From assembly GCA_913057925.1 (NCBI GenBank), contig CAJXPG010000006.1, positions 1 to 52,371 on the forward strand: 52,371 nt of DNA, read 5' to 3'. Positions within the stretch are counted from its first letter, which is position 1, and the number at the start of each line of letters is the position of its first letter. Source of the stretch: an uncultured Colwellia sp. (GTDB lineage Bacteria > Pseudomonadota > Gammaproteobacteria > Enterobacterales > Alteromonadaceae). The position numbers and the translations under genes are program-made. The notes beneath the pieces are model-generated. The model saw only the letters and a list, made by a program, of their open reading frames with translations. It was not told where the DNA came from and made no database searches. Below are positions 16,003-24,129 of this stretch, in pieces.

Positions 16003-16646
16003 TAACTAGACTCATTGAAAGGCTGAGTTAGAAGTATAGACAATATAAAACACTTGTGCCCAGATGGTGTTCACAATGGCTGGCAAACAACCAATTATTT
16101 GTTCACCTCCCCCTAAATTAGGCATAGTGAACGATAAAATTAATACATTATGTCAACGGTTTTACCTTAAAGTGGACCTTTCCTGCTAGCAGCTATTGAA
16201 GTCTCCAATGTGTGCAAAAAATCATCTTGAATTCAGATTCAATTAGCACAGTTTTAAGCAATGTAGTCGTTTAGATGTTAAAAAAACAAGGGCATATTGA
16301 GCTTGAAGCAGCCCCACAAAAAGCAGTAAATTTTAGTTAAGCTTATTCTGAATATCATCATGGTTTCGCAAAAGCTAAGGTCAGCAATTGGCTATAAGTA
16401 ACCATTGAGTATATGACTTAGGAGTTTTAAATTTTCTTATTTTTTGTGACGTTTTTTATAGTCTGCCCACGACTTTTGACATAAAAATTTATGTCAATTT
16501 ACACTAGTCTAGCTACAGCTCAGAAAATCCTAAACGAGAATTCTCATTGTTTATGAAGATCCACAAAAGGTTAAGAGAGAGGAAGTGACTTCACAATAGC
16601 TATTTACTCGCCATTGTGAAGCCGCTTTAGTTGTGACTAGTTGTAG
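16003..16646. other. 644-base intergenic region with possible decayed gene
   Basis: No intact ORF. About 16276-16400 on the plus strand reads as a broken frame with an internal stop (G-H-I-E-L-E-A-A-P-Q-K-A-V-N-F-S-stop-A-Y-S-E-Y-H-H-G-F) and may be the remnant of a lost gene. The right end holds the hairpin at 16589-16621. Confidence 0.35.
16589..16621 (-). terminator. Hairpin downstream of lipoprotein fucosidase
   Basis: CTTCACAATAGC (16589-16600) pairs with GCCATTGTGAAG (16610-16621) with one mismatch, which is a G-U pair in the minus-strand RNA; loop of 9 bases, 26 bases past the gene. No U tract follows, so it may stabilise the mRNA end or be a weak terminator. Confidence 0.45.
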
Positions 16647-18347
16647 CTATACTTTAGTTTTGTAGATTGGCCAATTGCCTTTTCGTCCAATGCCATCATC
16701 AAAGGTCGGTCTGACACTTTGGTCAAGTTCACCTTTAACGGTGATTTTGAAGCTATAAGCGATCTCTCCAGGTAACTGCTTAGGGAACTTAACAATTAAA
16801 CCATCAGAGTTTTGCTGCCAGTCAATTTTAGCATCACTGCCTAATAAGCTGACGGATGCAATACCTTTACCTGACTTTTCAACATTGCCCAAAGCGAGTG
16901 TAGGAACCTTTATTTCACCTGATTCTGGCTCTCCCATGACAATCGCGTATAAGTCATTGCCATTTTTAGTAAATCGAACTACATCACCTTTTGCTTTATC
17001 TAAGATGGTGTAATCCCAGTTGGTTTTCGGCTCACCATTCATGCGAAATGCATCAACACGCAAGACATCAGCATCCATTCCCTCGCCTACAGACTTCCAA
17101 GGTCGAGTATTATAGATAGCATCGCCATTAATACGCATCCAACGACCAATGCCCGCCATGATTTCTTTTTCACGTTCAGGGATTGAACCGTCCCCTTTAG
17201 GAGTTAGAGAAAGTAAGAAACTTCCACCACGGGCAACAATATCAACAAGGCTGCGAATATGATAATCATGACTATGTTGATACTCTTTATCTTTCACCCA
17301 TGTCCATGGGTAACCAATAGATCGATCAATGTTCCAATCACCTCGAACATCAACTTCCATATCACGACCATTTTCATAGGTACGATAACCAAAACCCATA
17401 GGGAAATTCCAACGCATAGACGCCGGTAACTTATTAAATAAATAAGTTTCGTCGGTGTAATCATTACCATTATTTAAAAAGTCTGAGAAAGTTTTTAATA
17501 ACCGTTCATCATTAACAATACCATTGGCTTTGCCCTTCGCTAAACCATCAAACCATAATAAATCCGGCTGATATTTCTCGATCACTTCATCAATTTTGTT
17601 ATGCCACTCATTGCTAAACTCTTCAACACTAACCGTTTCAGGGTTACGGTAAATATAATCGTACTTTGGATCGAAGATATCTAACTTTGCCTTTTCTTCT
17701 TCGGTATATTTATCAGCATCTTTAAAGCCCAAACCATAAGTACGAGCATGGTGAAAAGTCGCGACTAATTTCATATCACTTTTACGAACAGATTTGGTGA
17801 TTTCACCAAAAATATCCTTTTTAGGTCCTGTGTCCATACTATCAAACTTTGTATATTCACTATCCCATAAACAGTATCCATCATGATGTACCACGTGTAT
17901 CCCTGCATATTTTGCCCCGGCATCTTCCATCACGGCAACCCATTCATCAGCATTAAATTTCGGTGCTGTGAACATAGGAAGAAAATCTTTATAACCAAAC
18001 TCTTCTATTGGTCCGTAAGTTTTCTCATGGTGAGCACGTACACCGCGATCATTATCTTTACGGTACATAAAATCACCATAAACATTCGTCAGATGCGCAG
18101 GGACTGAATATAAGCCCCAATGGGTATAAACGCCAAACTTAGCGTCTTTTAACCACTCAGGTACTGGCGCCGTACTTAACGACTCCCAAGTAGGGTCATA
18201 TTTCTTTTTACTTTGCTCAACAAGTGATTTGTCACTTTTTTGCGCAACATCACCTTTTAGTACTACCTCACTACAGGCAGCTAAACTTAAGGCCGTCATA
18301 AGCGCTAAACTTATAGGCGCTAACTTTATCTTTACATTTATTTTCAA
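16647..18347 (-). CDS. Alpha-L-fucosidase, GH29, outer-membrane lipoprotein
   Basis: A GH29 enzyme of 566 residues from the preferred TTG start at 18347, which follows GGTGGA and gives a classic lipoprotein signal: K-I-K-L-A-P-I-S-L-A-L, then lipobox L-A-A-C with Cys25. Ser at +2 predicts outer-membrane retention. The frame is open 33 codons further up, but that stretch is an unlikely extra hydrophobic segment. Core motifs: K-F-G-V-Y-T-H-W-G, V-H-H-D-G-Y, F-H-H-A-R-T and L-L-W-F-D-G with Asp267 as expected nucleophile. It would release alpha-L-fucose (or L-galactose) from sulfated glycans at the cell surface or periplasmic face. It shares a divergent promoter with the beta-helix enzyme at 18736, a region with three copies of the TTTATTTAC motif. 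Confidence 0.93.
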   Translation of the reverse strand: MKINVKIKLAPISLALMTALSLAACSEVVLKGDVAQKSDKSLVEQSKKKYDPTWESLSTAPVPEWLKDAKFGVYTHWGLYSVPAHLTNVYGDFMYRKDNDRGVRAHHEKTYGPIEEFGYKDFLPMFTAPKFNADEWVAVMEDAGAKYAGIHVVHHDGYCLWDSEYTKFDSMDTGPKKDIFGEITKSVRKSDMKLVATFHHARTYGLGFKDADKYTEEEKAKLDIFDPKYDYIYRNPETVSVEEFSNEWHNKIDEVIEKYQPDLLWFDGLAKGKANGIVNDERLLKTFSDFLNNGNDYTDETYLFNKLPASMRWNFPMGFGYRTYENGRDMEVDVRGDWNIDRSIGYPWTWVKDKEYQHSHDYHIRSLVDIVARGGSFLLSLTPKGDGSIPEREKEIMAGIGRWMRINGDAIYNTRPWKSVGEGMDADVLRVDAFRMNGEPKTNWDYTILDKAKGDVVRFTKNGNDLYAIVMGEPESGEIKVPTLALGNVEKSGKGIASVSLLGSDAKIDWQQNSDGLIVKFPKQLPGEIAYSFKITVKGELDQSVRPTFDDGIGRKGNWPIYKTKV

Positions 18348-18630
18348 AACACATCCACCAATATGATTATTATAATTACTATACATAAACATTAATGTGA
18401 CGGTTATTAAAGATAAAGTAAATAAATAAACGAATAAACATGACAAAAATAACTAGAAACAAAGTTACCACCTAGTAAAAGTATCACACAAACAACAGCA
18501 TACGTTATTACTTACAAACCAAACCTTGATAACAATGCCATAGACAAAGTACTGAAGGTATAGCAAAACCACTAAAGTCTGATAGTGCCTTTGTGACTAA
18601 CAGCTAACTACTACAACAAACAGCTTGACC

Positions 18631-18686
18631 TTTATTTACAAAAACCGATAAAGTAACGTAAATAAATTACCCTTATTTATTTACAA
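18631..18686. promoter_or_regulatory. Operator cluster in divergent fucosidase/beta-helix promoter
   Basis: Contains TTTATTTACAA at 18631-18641 and again at 18676-18686, plus the reverse-oriented GTAAATAAAT at 18658-18667. The last two form a perfect 10-bp inverted repeat (GTAAATAAAT, 7-base spacer, ATTTATTTAC; 18658-18684). The cluster ends 50 bases before the beta-helix gene. It looks like a multi-site binding region for one regulator controlling both directions. Confidence 0.5.
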
Positions 18687-18735
18687 TCCACTTAATGAAA
18701 AGAGCCAAAAGCTTTTCCAATAAGGTTTAACTACA

Positions 18736-21700
18736 ATGAAGCAGTACTTAAAAACAATAAAAACAAACAGTTTCATCTTCTCTCTGGCCATTTCATGCAA
18801 TATGTTGTTTGCAGAAACAGGGGTTGCCGCACAGTGGTTTGTAGCACCAACGGGGAGTGGCAACATTGGTAGTCAAGCCGAGCCTTTCGGTAGTATTCAA
18901 ACAGCATTTGATAGCGCAAGTGCTGGTGATACTATTTTCTTACGTGCCGGGCGTTATCATGAACCAACTATTGTTACCTCAGGAAAAAGCGGTAGCTTTG
19001 GTGCACCAATAACGCTAACAAACTTTGAAAACGAAAAGGTAATAATCGACGGTTCTCAATCCATCGAGGAACTCGGAGGAACAAGTTGGCAAGCACTTAC
19101 TGACAACAGTAACATCTATAAAACAACAATTTCAAAAGACGTTTGGCAATTGTGGGTAAACAATAGAATGGCAATTGTTGCCCGATGGCCAAACGTAACC
19201 ATTGGTCATCCAACTGATAAAATACAATTACAAGCCGATGCAGTAACACCAATAGCCAATACCTGGTGGGATATAAATGGTACTTGGGGTCATATGGTCA
19301 ATGCGTGGAATTATGACAATGAAAAAAATGAAGGCACGGTAGAAAATAATACTTATTACCACGACCTTGAAAACTACCCTAAGAGTTTTGCTGGTGGTTC
19401 AATTATCTTGAATTACCATTCTGAAACGCAATTTTCTCGCAAAATCACTCACCATGATATAGGCAGTAATTTTATTACCCACGAAGGCGTAAATGACCCC
19501 CATGATAAAAGTAAAGGTCACTTCTTAGTTGAAGCCAAAGGTGCTTTAGATATGCCTGGCGAATGGTACTACGATAAAGACACGGGAGAAGTATGGCTGT
19601 GGCCCGAAGATAACCAAAACCCTACCGGTAAAAACATCCGGGGCAAAACACAGTCTTATGCGATTGATTTATCGGGCAGTGCTTTTATCACCATCAAAGG
19701 TTTACAGTTTTTTGGTACCACTGTGAAATGTGTCAAAGGTTTTGAATGTGACAATATCGTTTTAGAAGACAATCAATTCTTATACCCTTCTTGGTTTCGC
19801 CGTATGTTAGGTGAACATTATATCTCTGAAGGCTCAGCTGGCGCTGGCACTGAAGTAGGCGCTACCATTTTAAAAGGAAGTAACTACCGTATTGAAAACA
19901 ATGAATGGGCTTATAGTGATGGCTATATAGACATGCTTAAAGCACAAGGCACCAGTAATTCAGCTCCACCAGCCAATAACCGAGTTATCAATAATCTATT
20001 TCATCATTGGAGTTTCACGGGCATGGCACAAATGGTGTTGATGATGAACGCAAACTCAGGTGACTCATATCAAAGCCGTAATACCTTTCATACCAATGGC
20101 TCAAAAGTTATGTCGAAGGTAACTGGCGTTGATGTTAATTGGTCAAGAGCATATCACTTTGGTTACTTTCAACAAGATGGTGTTGCTTGGCAAAGTGCCG
20201 GTAGTTTGGGGGCTGAAATGGAGGCCGGTACAAAAGATCTCGGTGGCAGCTGGGGTGTAGAACGCCACCACCTATGGGTGCATGATGCTTTTAAGCCTGC
20301 AGTGCGATGGGACGGGCATGACGGTTTTTACGGCATAGACCATCACGAAGTGAGTATGAATACCCCTGGTCACGGCATGATTAAAGGTGATAAACACCAA
20401 GTCTACAATAATACCGCCGTTTTAGGGCAAGATCCGAATAATACCATGTTTAAAATTTTGGCAGACAATGAAGCCAAAGGAGATGATTTAGCAGAGCGTA
20501 ATGCTGGTACCCGAACTATTAATAATATCTCTGATTCAATCTCTGGGGACAGGCATGGTTATCTAGCATTGACAGGAACGGATGAAAATAATTGGAATGG
20601 CTATAAACATAGTGACTACGGCGATACAGCGGCAGCACAGTTAAGGGACCCATTCAATTTTGATTTTAGACCGCGCGAAGGCTCTGATCTCATTGATGCA
20701 GGTCAGGTACTATCTGATAGTACAATAAAAGATAAACAAGATATTTCACTATCACGAAGTGTTGATATTACCGACGGGTTTATTGGCGAAAAGCCTGATA
20801 TCGGCGCTTATGAATATGGCAATGATCATTATTGGATTCCGGGTTATCAATCGAAAGATACCGCCCTTAGCCCTGTGCCTCGGTTAGCAACAGCTTCAGC
20901 GCGTCCTGATGCCGAGTTAATGTGGTTACCTGCAAGAGATGCTATTGGTCATAAAATTTATTTTGGTACAACGCCAACAGCTCTTGAAGAAAAAGAATAC
21001 CGAACCGATCCACAATTAAATATCTATAACCCAGGAGAGTTAACCCCCAACCAGCAATACTTTTGGCGTATTGATACGGAATTAGCAAGTGGTGAGTTTG
21101 TTGCAAGTGATATATGGAATTTTACCGTAAAAGCCCCCTTGGAAGTTATTACTGAAAACTTCGAAGCCCTAGTTGATGTCTATGTTGACTCAAGTGAGCC
21201 AGATAAGGAATTTGAGGGCTCATCTGGGTTGAAACTCAGAACTCCCCCCCTTGATCACGAAAAACAAGATGAGCAGATAGCTTACTTGAAGTTTAATGTT
21301 ACGCCTTCAGAAGGTAACATTATTAAAGCAACACTTTGGCTATACCGTAATAACGCCAACTCTTCTATAAATGGCATAGAAGTTTACCCTGTTAGTAACA
21401 CTCAATGGTCTGCAGATACGCTAACTTATAATAATCGACCACAAATAGATGGTGATTTGCTAGTCAGTGATAATGTCAACCCCGTCAGTTGGGGCGCCTT
21501 TAATGTTACCTCGCATATAAGTGATGGCCTGGTTGCTTTTGCACTGCTTCGTCAAGAGCACAGTTCTTTCCGTGATATTGCGAGCTCTGAAGCTGGCTTT
21601 ACTCCGTACTTGGTCATTGAAATTGAACAAGAAGATCCAAATGCTCCACCGAAACCACCAACAGGGGTAACGGCAACAAAAGGTGGTGGAACGGTCACTA

Positions 21701-22272
21701 TCTCTTGGGATAATGAATTGGGTGAAAAAGTGGTTGGTTATAACGTTTATCGACGTGAAAATATCGAAGATTTTTTTGTAACCCCACTTAATGAAGGTCA
21801 GCTAACCACAGCGTCATTTGAGGACAGTACTGTATCAGCTAACGTTACTCACCAATATGTTGTTAAAGCAATCGATGTAAATGGTAAAAAATCATTTGAT
21901 TCACTCATTGTTGATGGCCTTGCCACCGGCATCATAGAGCCGGCTGATCCCGCTGAACCAGCAGACCCTGCTGAGCCGACTGAACCAACAGACCCCACTG
22001 AACCGACTGAACCAACAGACCCTGCTAAGCCGACTGAACCGGCAGATCCTGCTGAACCGACTGAACCAACAGATCCTGCTGAGCCGACTGAACCGACAGA
22101 GCCTGCTGAGCCGACTGAACCGGCAGATCCTGCTGAGCCGGCAGACCCTGCTGATCCGGCTGAGCCAACTGAGCCCGCTGAATCAACAGATCCAGAGCCA
22201 AGTGGCGGTTCAATAGGTCTCTGGTTACTACTAATATTGACTTTTCGACAGTTAAGTCGTCTGAAAAATTAG
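18736..22272 (+). CDS. Surface-anchored parallel beta-helix glycan hydrolase (GH141-like candidate)
   Basis: A 1178-residue multidomain exported protein. The signal peptide (about 1-32) is followed by W-F-V-A-P-T-G-S-G and a right-handed parallel beta-helix region (about 33-695) with a G-D-T-I-F-L-R-A-G-R-Y start and repeated N-x-N-x-F turns. Next are a fibronectin-III-like domain (about 700-805), a DNRLRE/CBM96-like domain (about 805-965, V-D-V-Y-V-D-S-S and A-Y-L-K-F-N-V), a second FN3 (about 972-1065), a Pro/Asp/Glu/Thr tripeptide linker (1070-1153), and a C-terminal GlyGly-CTERM tail (G-G-S, hydrophobic segment, basic end). The tail implies processing by a rhombosortase and surface attachment or export. 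Enzyme class is inferred: beta-helix proteins beside fucosidases are often GH141, but a polysaccharide lyase is possible. Confidence 0.85.
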   Translation: MKQYLKTIKTNSFIFSLAISCNMLFAETGVAAQWFVAPTGSGNIGSQAEPFGSIQTAFDSASAGDTIFLRAGRYHEPTIVTSGKSGSFGAPITLTNFENEKVIIDGSQSIEELGGTSWQALTDNSNIYKTTISKDVWQLWVNNRMAIVARWPNVTIGHPTDKIQLQADAVTPIANTWWDINGTWGHMVNAWNYDNEKNEGTVENNTYYHDLENYPKSFAGGSIILNYHSETQFSRKITHHDIGSNFITHEGVNDPHDKSKGHFLVEAKGALDMPGEWYYDKDTGEVWLWPEDNQNPTGKNIRGKTQSYAIDLSGSAFITIKGLQFFGTTVKCVKGFECDNIVLEDNQFLYPSWFRRMLGEHYISEGSAGAGTEVGATILKGSNYRIENNEWAYSDGYIDMLKAQGTSNSAPPANNRVINNLFHHWSFTGMAQMVLMMNANSGDSYQSRNTFHTNGSKVMSKVTGVDVNWSRAYHFGYFQQDGVAWQSAGSLGAEMEAGTKDLGGSWGVERHHLWVHDAFKPAVRWDGHDGFYGIDHHEVSMNTPGHGMIKGDKHQVYNNTAVLGQDPNNTMFKILADNEAKGDDLAERNAGTRTINNISDSISGDRHGYLALTGTDENNWNGYKHSDYGDTAAAQLRDPFNFDFRPREGSDLIDAGQVLSDSTIKDKQDISLSRSVDITDGFIGEKPDIGAYEYGNDHYWIPGYQSKDTALSPVPRLATASARPDAELMWLPARDAIGHKIYFGTTPTALEEKEYRTDPQLNIYNPGELTPNQQYFWRIDTELASGEFVASDIWNFTVKAPLEVITENFEALVDVYVDSSEPDKEFEGSSGLKLRTPPLDHEKQDEQIAYLKFNVTPSEGNIIKATLWLYRNNANSSINGIEVYPVSNTQWSADTLTYNNRPQIDGDLLVSDNVNPVSWGAFNVTSHISDGLVAFALLRQEHSSFRDIASSEAGFTPYLVIEIEQEDPNAPPKPPTGVTATKGGGTVTISWDNELGEKVVGYNVYRRENIEDFFVTPLNEGQLTTASFEDSTVSANVTHQYVVKAIDVNGKKSFDSLIVDGLATGIIEPADPAEPADPAEPTEPTDPTEPTEPTDPAKPTEPADPAEPTEPTDPAEPTEPTEPAEPTEPADPAEPADPADPAEPTEPAESTDPEPSGGSIGLWLLLILTFRQLSRLKN
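21943..22194 (+). repeat. In-frame tandem repeat coding [A/T]-[D/E]-P linker
   Basis: About 28 copies of a 9-base unit encode Ala/Thr-Asp/Glu-Pro tripeptides in the beta-helix enzyme. The third bases vary, but blocks of 18-60 bases are near-identical, so copy number may change by slippage. The product is an extended acidic stalk between the FN3 domain and the membrane-sorting tail. Confidence 0.85.
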
Positions 22273-22289
22273 GGGCCACTGATACGATG

Positions 22290-22309
22290 GGCTGTTTGTA
22301 AAAACAGCC
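22290..22309 (+). terminator. Possible terminator of beta-helix enzyme gene
   Basis: Perfect 8-bp stem GGCTGTTT (22290-22297) with AAACAGCC (22302-22309), 4-base loop, 17 bases after the stop codon. Followed by TAAACTATTT, a poor U tract. Confidence 0.5.
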
Positions 22310-22375
22310 TAAACTATTTAACAGACCTCGGTTCTAGAATTGTATCACTTAAAATTTTAGATACTTAGCTTATCT

Positions 22376-22411
22376 CTTAATCCGCTTAATCCGCTTAGCC
22401 CGTTTAGCCCG
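22376..22411. repeat. Four tandem 9-base repeats
   Basis: CTTAATCCG, CTTAATCCG, CTTAGCCCG and TTTAGCCCG follow each other without gaps in non-coding DNA. The surrounding 22310-22580 interval holds no gene that I can support. Confidence 0.6.
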
Positions 22412-22585
22412 AGTTGAGGTTAACAAGTATAAAGTTACCCTGTTAAGCAACTAAGCAACAGATTCATAGTTAGACAAGCTGAAAGATACTAAAGCATACA
22501 AGTAAGCCAGTTATTACCGTGCTAGTTTTCCCTAACATCTTCTCCCTTGCCACAGGGCTAATACCTATTTTATGGCAAAAAAAAG

Positions 22586-22603
22586 CCAGACCCTAAGGCC
22601 TGG
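22586..22603 (-). terminator. Rho-independent terminator candidate for the PEP-CTERM gene
   Basis: CCAGACC (22586-22592) pairs with GGCCTGG (22597-22603) with one mismatch, and on the minus strand is followed by a run of eight T. It lies about 225 bases downstream of the PEP-CTERM gene. Confidence 0.6.
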
Positions 22604-22827
22604 AAAATAGTCGGTGGGAACCAATATAAAACGAGAGCAACTCGTCTTTTATATATAGTAACCTTGTAAGCGTTCATCTTTCAATGCTTTGAATGTAAAA
22701 CTGTGTAAAGGTAAATATTGCTTTACTTAGATTAATTGCCTTACCAGAGAATAAAAGTAACAAACTTAAAAAAGAGACTTTTTAATACGCTGAGTAAGGC
22801 AGCTTAACAAATTTTATAACTAAGTAA

Positions 22828-23433
22828 TTAACGAACTTTACGTCTAAATAATCCAACAACAACTAAGCCTAGAATAGCTAAACTTGAAGGCTCTGGAATA
22901 CTTGCTGACTTCAAATTAGCAAAATTACCGTCATACACAACCCAGGCGTACCTTTTACTCGATTGCTTTAAGGTACTCTCACCATTATCTTTCTGATAAA
23001 TATATGCTTTATCAATTCCATCCTCGGTAAAGCTTGTCCCTGTCCAGTAGTCACCTTCTTGAATATTTGTAAAACCAGCATTACTAAAATCTGAACGACT
23101 AAACAGTTGACTAAACTCTGATGAGTTGTTGTCTGATAGCATCACGGGTAAACGCCAACCATCAGCACCAACGGTGTCATCAAGATCTAACGCTTGCGTC
23201 CATGATGAGATAACACCCCATCTATCTTTTCCCCCTTTACCATCTACATCATAAGAAAGTGCGTTTTGTAACCAAGTTAATTGACTATCGGTATCATAAA
23301 CAACAGCGACGCCAACACTATTATCATTATGGATATAATTACCACTGATCAAACCTGCATGAGCAACATTTAACAAGCTAGCAAATGATAAAGCTGAAGC
23401 AATCACGGTTGTTTTTATAAATTTATACTGCAT
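22828..23433 (-). CDS. PEP-CTERM surface protein with DUF1566-like domain
   Basis: A 201-residue exported protein from ATG 23433 (M-Q-Y-K-F-I-K); an upstream in-frame start would add 19 unlikely residues. The signal peptide ends near A-H-A-G. The body has the pattern of a DUF1566/Lcl-type domain: D-S-Q-L-T-W-L-Q-N-A near the start, W-R-L-P in the middle, D-Y-W-T-G-T-S-F, and Y-A-W-V-V-Y-D. The C terminus is a classic PEP-CTERM signal (I-P-E-P-S-S-L-A-I-L-G-L, then F-R-R-K), recognised by an exosortase and associated with exopolysaccharide. Such domains are often surface-exposed and possibly carbohydrate- or matrix-binding. Its promoter carries the dyad TTTGTAAA/TTTACAAA. Its place between a fucan enzyme and the fucose permease suggests a role in holding substrate. 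Confidence 0.9.
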   Translation of the reverse strand: MQYKFIKTTVIASALSFASLLNVAHAGLISGNYIHNDNSVGVAVVYDTDSQLTWLQNALSYDVDGKGGKDRWGVISSWTQALDLDDTVGADGWRLPVMLSDNNSSEFSQLFSRSDFSNAGFTNIQEGDYWTGTSFTEDGIDKAYIYQKDNGESTLKQSSKRYAWVVYDGNFANLKSASIPEPSSLAILGLVVVGLFRRKVR

Positions 23434-23490
23434 TTTTTTTCCCTTGTTTCTGTTTAATTGCGCAAACACACAACTGTACTTTATAAGCAA

Positions 23491-24129
23491 TAACCAAGCC
23501 CATTTGTAAAGAGGTTTACAAACAAGATCTTAGGAACTTATTTAAAACATTAGGAATATCCACTTTAAAACTGTAAAGAATATGAACATTAACGATAATA
23601 ATCACATTGTTCATTGCGCTTAATATAGCGTTTAAAAATAAAAGCAATAAAAACAACCACTAAAGTTTTACAGTATAAAACTGCTGACATATACATGGTA
23701 TTTAGCCGAATGGATTATCAGTTTGATTATCTAAATGAATGTCATGTGTCAGTTTATTTTACAACGAGAATGATAGGCAAAATTCTAAAAACGCTGTTGC
23801 ATACCTAGTGTAGGCGGTTGATGTTAAATTAGTTTCCTCTGAGCGAGGTAAAGGGGCAATAATTTTCCACAATCACCTTATCAGCTAAGCTTTCAGGCGA
23901 GTAATCGTTACATCATCATAAGAAAGACATCGTGGTGCTGTATCAAGTCACTAAATAAATAGCACCATGAAAATGTATTAGCCCATGAAGAGCACGGTAA
24001 ACTTTATCTTCAATTCGACACAAACTATCATTGACACAAACATCGACAACAAGTAACGTGCACTTTAAATATAATATTCATGCAGTGTTAAATACTGATT
24101 AAAATGAAATAGCACAGATAGAGGTCGAC
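23491..24129. other. 639-base divergent intergenic region
   Basis: Separates the PEP-CTERM gene (minus) from the permease (plus). It contains the dyad at 23503-23522 and a looser TTTATTTTACAA at 23753-23764. No ORF or RNA gene can be supported in the rest. Confidence 0.45.
23503..23522. promoter_or_regulatory. Dyad TTTGTAAA-GAGG-TTTACAAA upstream of PEP-CTERM gene
   Basis: Perfect 8-bp arms around a 4-base spacer, 70 bases before the PEP-CTERM start. The half site TTTACAA is shared with the TTTATTTACAA sites of the other fucan-locus promoters, so it may be a variant operator of the same regulator. Confidence 0.45.

Noticed and set aside
16276-16400. Broken frame that might be a transposase or other gene remnant
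   Set aside because: Contains stops and no recognisable motif, so identity cannot be supported.
21943-22194. Regular repeats resembling a CRISPR array at first sight
   Set aside because: Units are 9 bases, without spacers, in frame and coding; no cas genes nearby.
22025-22279. Minus-strand open frame rich in Gln-Asp-Leu repeats
   Set aside because: It is the antisense of the Pro-Glu/Asp repeat in the beta-helix gene; the repeat keeps all frames open.
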